From the NCBI GenBank assembly GCA_036337035.1, contig JAYZFC010000008.1:1-64000 (forward strand): a stretch of 64,000 bases of DNA. Direction: 5' to 3'. The notes beneath the pieces are model-generated. The model was not told the DNA's origin. It did no database searches and saw only the letters and a list, made by a program, of their open reading frames with translations. Source of the stretch: TMED78 sp036337035. Lineage in GTDB: Bacteria; Pseudomonadota; Gammaproteobacteria; Steroidobacterales; Rariloculaceae. Positions 63,197 to 64,000 of this stretch are shown one piece after another. Within the stretch, counting starts at the first letter, position 1. The number at the start of each line of letters is the position of its first letter. Both the position numbers and the translations under genes were made by a program.

Positions 63197-64000
63197 TTAG
63201 CCAAATCTTCCAGTAATATAATCTTCTGTAATCCTATGAGACGGATTAGTAAATATAGTTTCAGTTGGACCAACTTCTATTAACTGACCTAAGTGAAAAT
63301 AAGCTGTTCTTTGGGAAACTCTTGCTGCCTGCTGCATTGAATGGGTAACAATAGCAATAGCATATTTATTTTTTAATTCATCAATTAGATCTTCAATTTT
63401 AGCGGTAGCAATAGGATCTAAAGCAGAACAAGGTTCATCCATAAGAATAACTTCTGGATCAACGGCAATAGCTCTAGCAATACACAATCGCTGCTGTTGA
63501 CCTCCAGATAGACTGGTGCCGCTCAAAGACAATCGATCTTTTACCTCATTCCATAAGCCAGCTCTAGTTAAACTTTTTTCAACGATCATATCTAAACTAG
63601 TCCTATCATGAGCTAAACCATGAATTTTCGGGCCATAAGCTACATTATCGTAAATAGTTTTTGGAAATGGATTTGGTTTCTGAAAAACAATCCCTACTTT
63701 AGCCCTTAGCATTACTACATCTACATTTTTATTAAGAATCTCTTCGCCATCTAGTTGGATACTACCAGTAACTTTAGCCGAATCTATCGTGTCATTCATT
63801 CGATTTAAACATCTAATAAATGTTGACTTACCACAGCCTGAAGGTCCAATTAATGAAATAACTTCATTCGATCCTATATCTAAATTTATATTCTTTATTG
63901 CATGAACATCGCCATAAAAAACATTAAGATCTCTTGCTTTAATGACAGGATCAGATGACTCAATTTTACCAATTGTTTTAAAATCTTTATCTATTTTCAT
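63197..64000 (-). CDS. pstB: phosphate ABC transporter ATP-binding protein
   Basis: ATPase of the PstSCAB high-affinity phosphate importer. Walker A GPSGCGKST, Q-loop VFQKPNPFPKTIYDNVAYG (typical of PstB), signature LSGGQQQRLCIARA, Walker B VILMDEPCSALDP, and H-loop VTHSMQQA. 267 residues (257 in E. coli). The ATG is the last three bases of the window, so its ribosome binding site and the expected pstA neighbour cannot be seen, and a longer N-terminus cannot be ruled out. Confidence 0.95.
   Translation of the reverse strand: MKIDKDFKTIGKIESSDPVIKARDLNVFYGDVHAIKNINLDIGSNEVISLIGPSGCGKSTFIRCLNRMNDTIDSAKVTGSIQLDGEEILNKNVDVVMLRAKVGIVFQKPNPFPKTIYDNVAYGPKIHGLAHDRTSLDMIVEKSLTRAGLWNEVKDRLSLSGTSLSGGQQQRLCIARAIAVDPEVILMDEPCSALDPIATAKIEDLIDELKNKYAIAIVTHSMQQAARVSQRTAYFHLGQLIEVGPTETIFTNPSHRITEDYITGRFG

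Overview
The window is an AT-rich, almost completely coding stretch of a gammaproteobacterial chromosome. Several gene orders are hallmarks of that class: rluC/rne divergent; lepA-lepB-rnc-era-recO-pdxJ-acpS; recJ-prfB-lysS; surE-pcm-(yqaA)-nlpD; rpsB-tsf-pyrH-frr-uppS-cdsA-rseP-bamA-skp-lpxD-fabZ-lpxA-lpxB-rnhB-dnaE-accA-tilS-pyrG-eno-ftsB; and map-glnD-dapD. Low GC, frequent 1-11 nt gene overlaps, convergent genes that touch with no visible terminator, and the lack of mobile elements suggest a streamlined free-living genome. A marine SAR86-type lineage would fit, but this is inference; no taxonomic marker such as 16S rRNA is present. I see no rRNA, tRNA, CRISPR array, phage or insertion sequence.

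Layout. 1-586: 5' end of rluC (-), then a 338-bp intergenic region leading into rne (+, 587-2446). 2433-9134 (-): an envelope operon lolC-lolE-lolD-msbA-lpxK-kdsB for lipoprotein release and lipid A/Kdo supply. 9196-14450 (+): an unassigned Met/His-rich outer-membrane-like protein, mfd and csiV. 14471-26117 (-): sixteen tightly packed genes from an SDHAF4-like assembly factor and sdhCDAB-sdhE through lepA-lepB-rnc-era-recO-pdxJ-acpS to a YkuD L,D-transpeptidase and nagZ. 26212-27135 (+): ygfZ. 27137-31482 (-): recJ-prfB-lysS; prfB carries the classic autoregulatory +1 frameshift. 31544-31909 (+): Mth938-like protein. 31911-34573 (-): surE-pcm-yqaA-nlpD. 34643-35182 (+): Smr protein. 35185-57389 (-): a 20-gene block for translation, envelope assembly, lipid A, replication and central metabolism. 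57610-61847 (+): map-glnD-dapD. 61859-63091 (-): a porin. 63197-64000 (-): pstB, whose start codon is the last three bases of the window.

Most of the window is ordinary housekeeping and I did not find a wholly new system. The points most worth a second look are: (i) an alphaproteobacterial/mitochondrial-type succinate dehydrogenase operon that encodes an SDHAF4-type factor as well as SdhE; (ii) ribosomal protein S2 with a C-terminal array of KKTAT repeats encoded by a 15-bp tandem repeat; (iii) a minimal RNase E that keeps its catalytic domain and an amphipathic helix but lacks the long scaffold; (iv) a signal-peptide-less L,D-transpeptidase beside nagZ; (v) the Met/His-rich barrel-like protein at 9196-10254; (vi) loss of expected neighbours (rpoS, dxr, kdsA, ispD); (vii) unusually frequent TTG start codons, including three TTGA stop/start overlaps.
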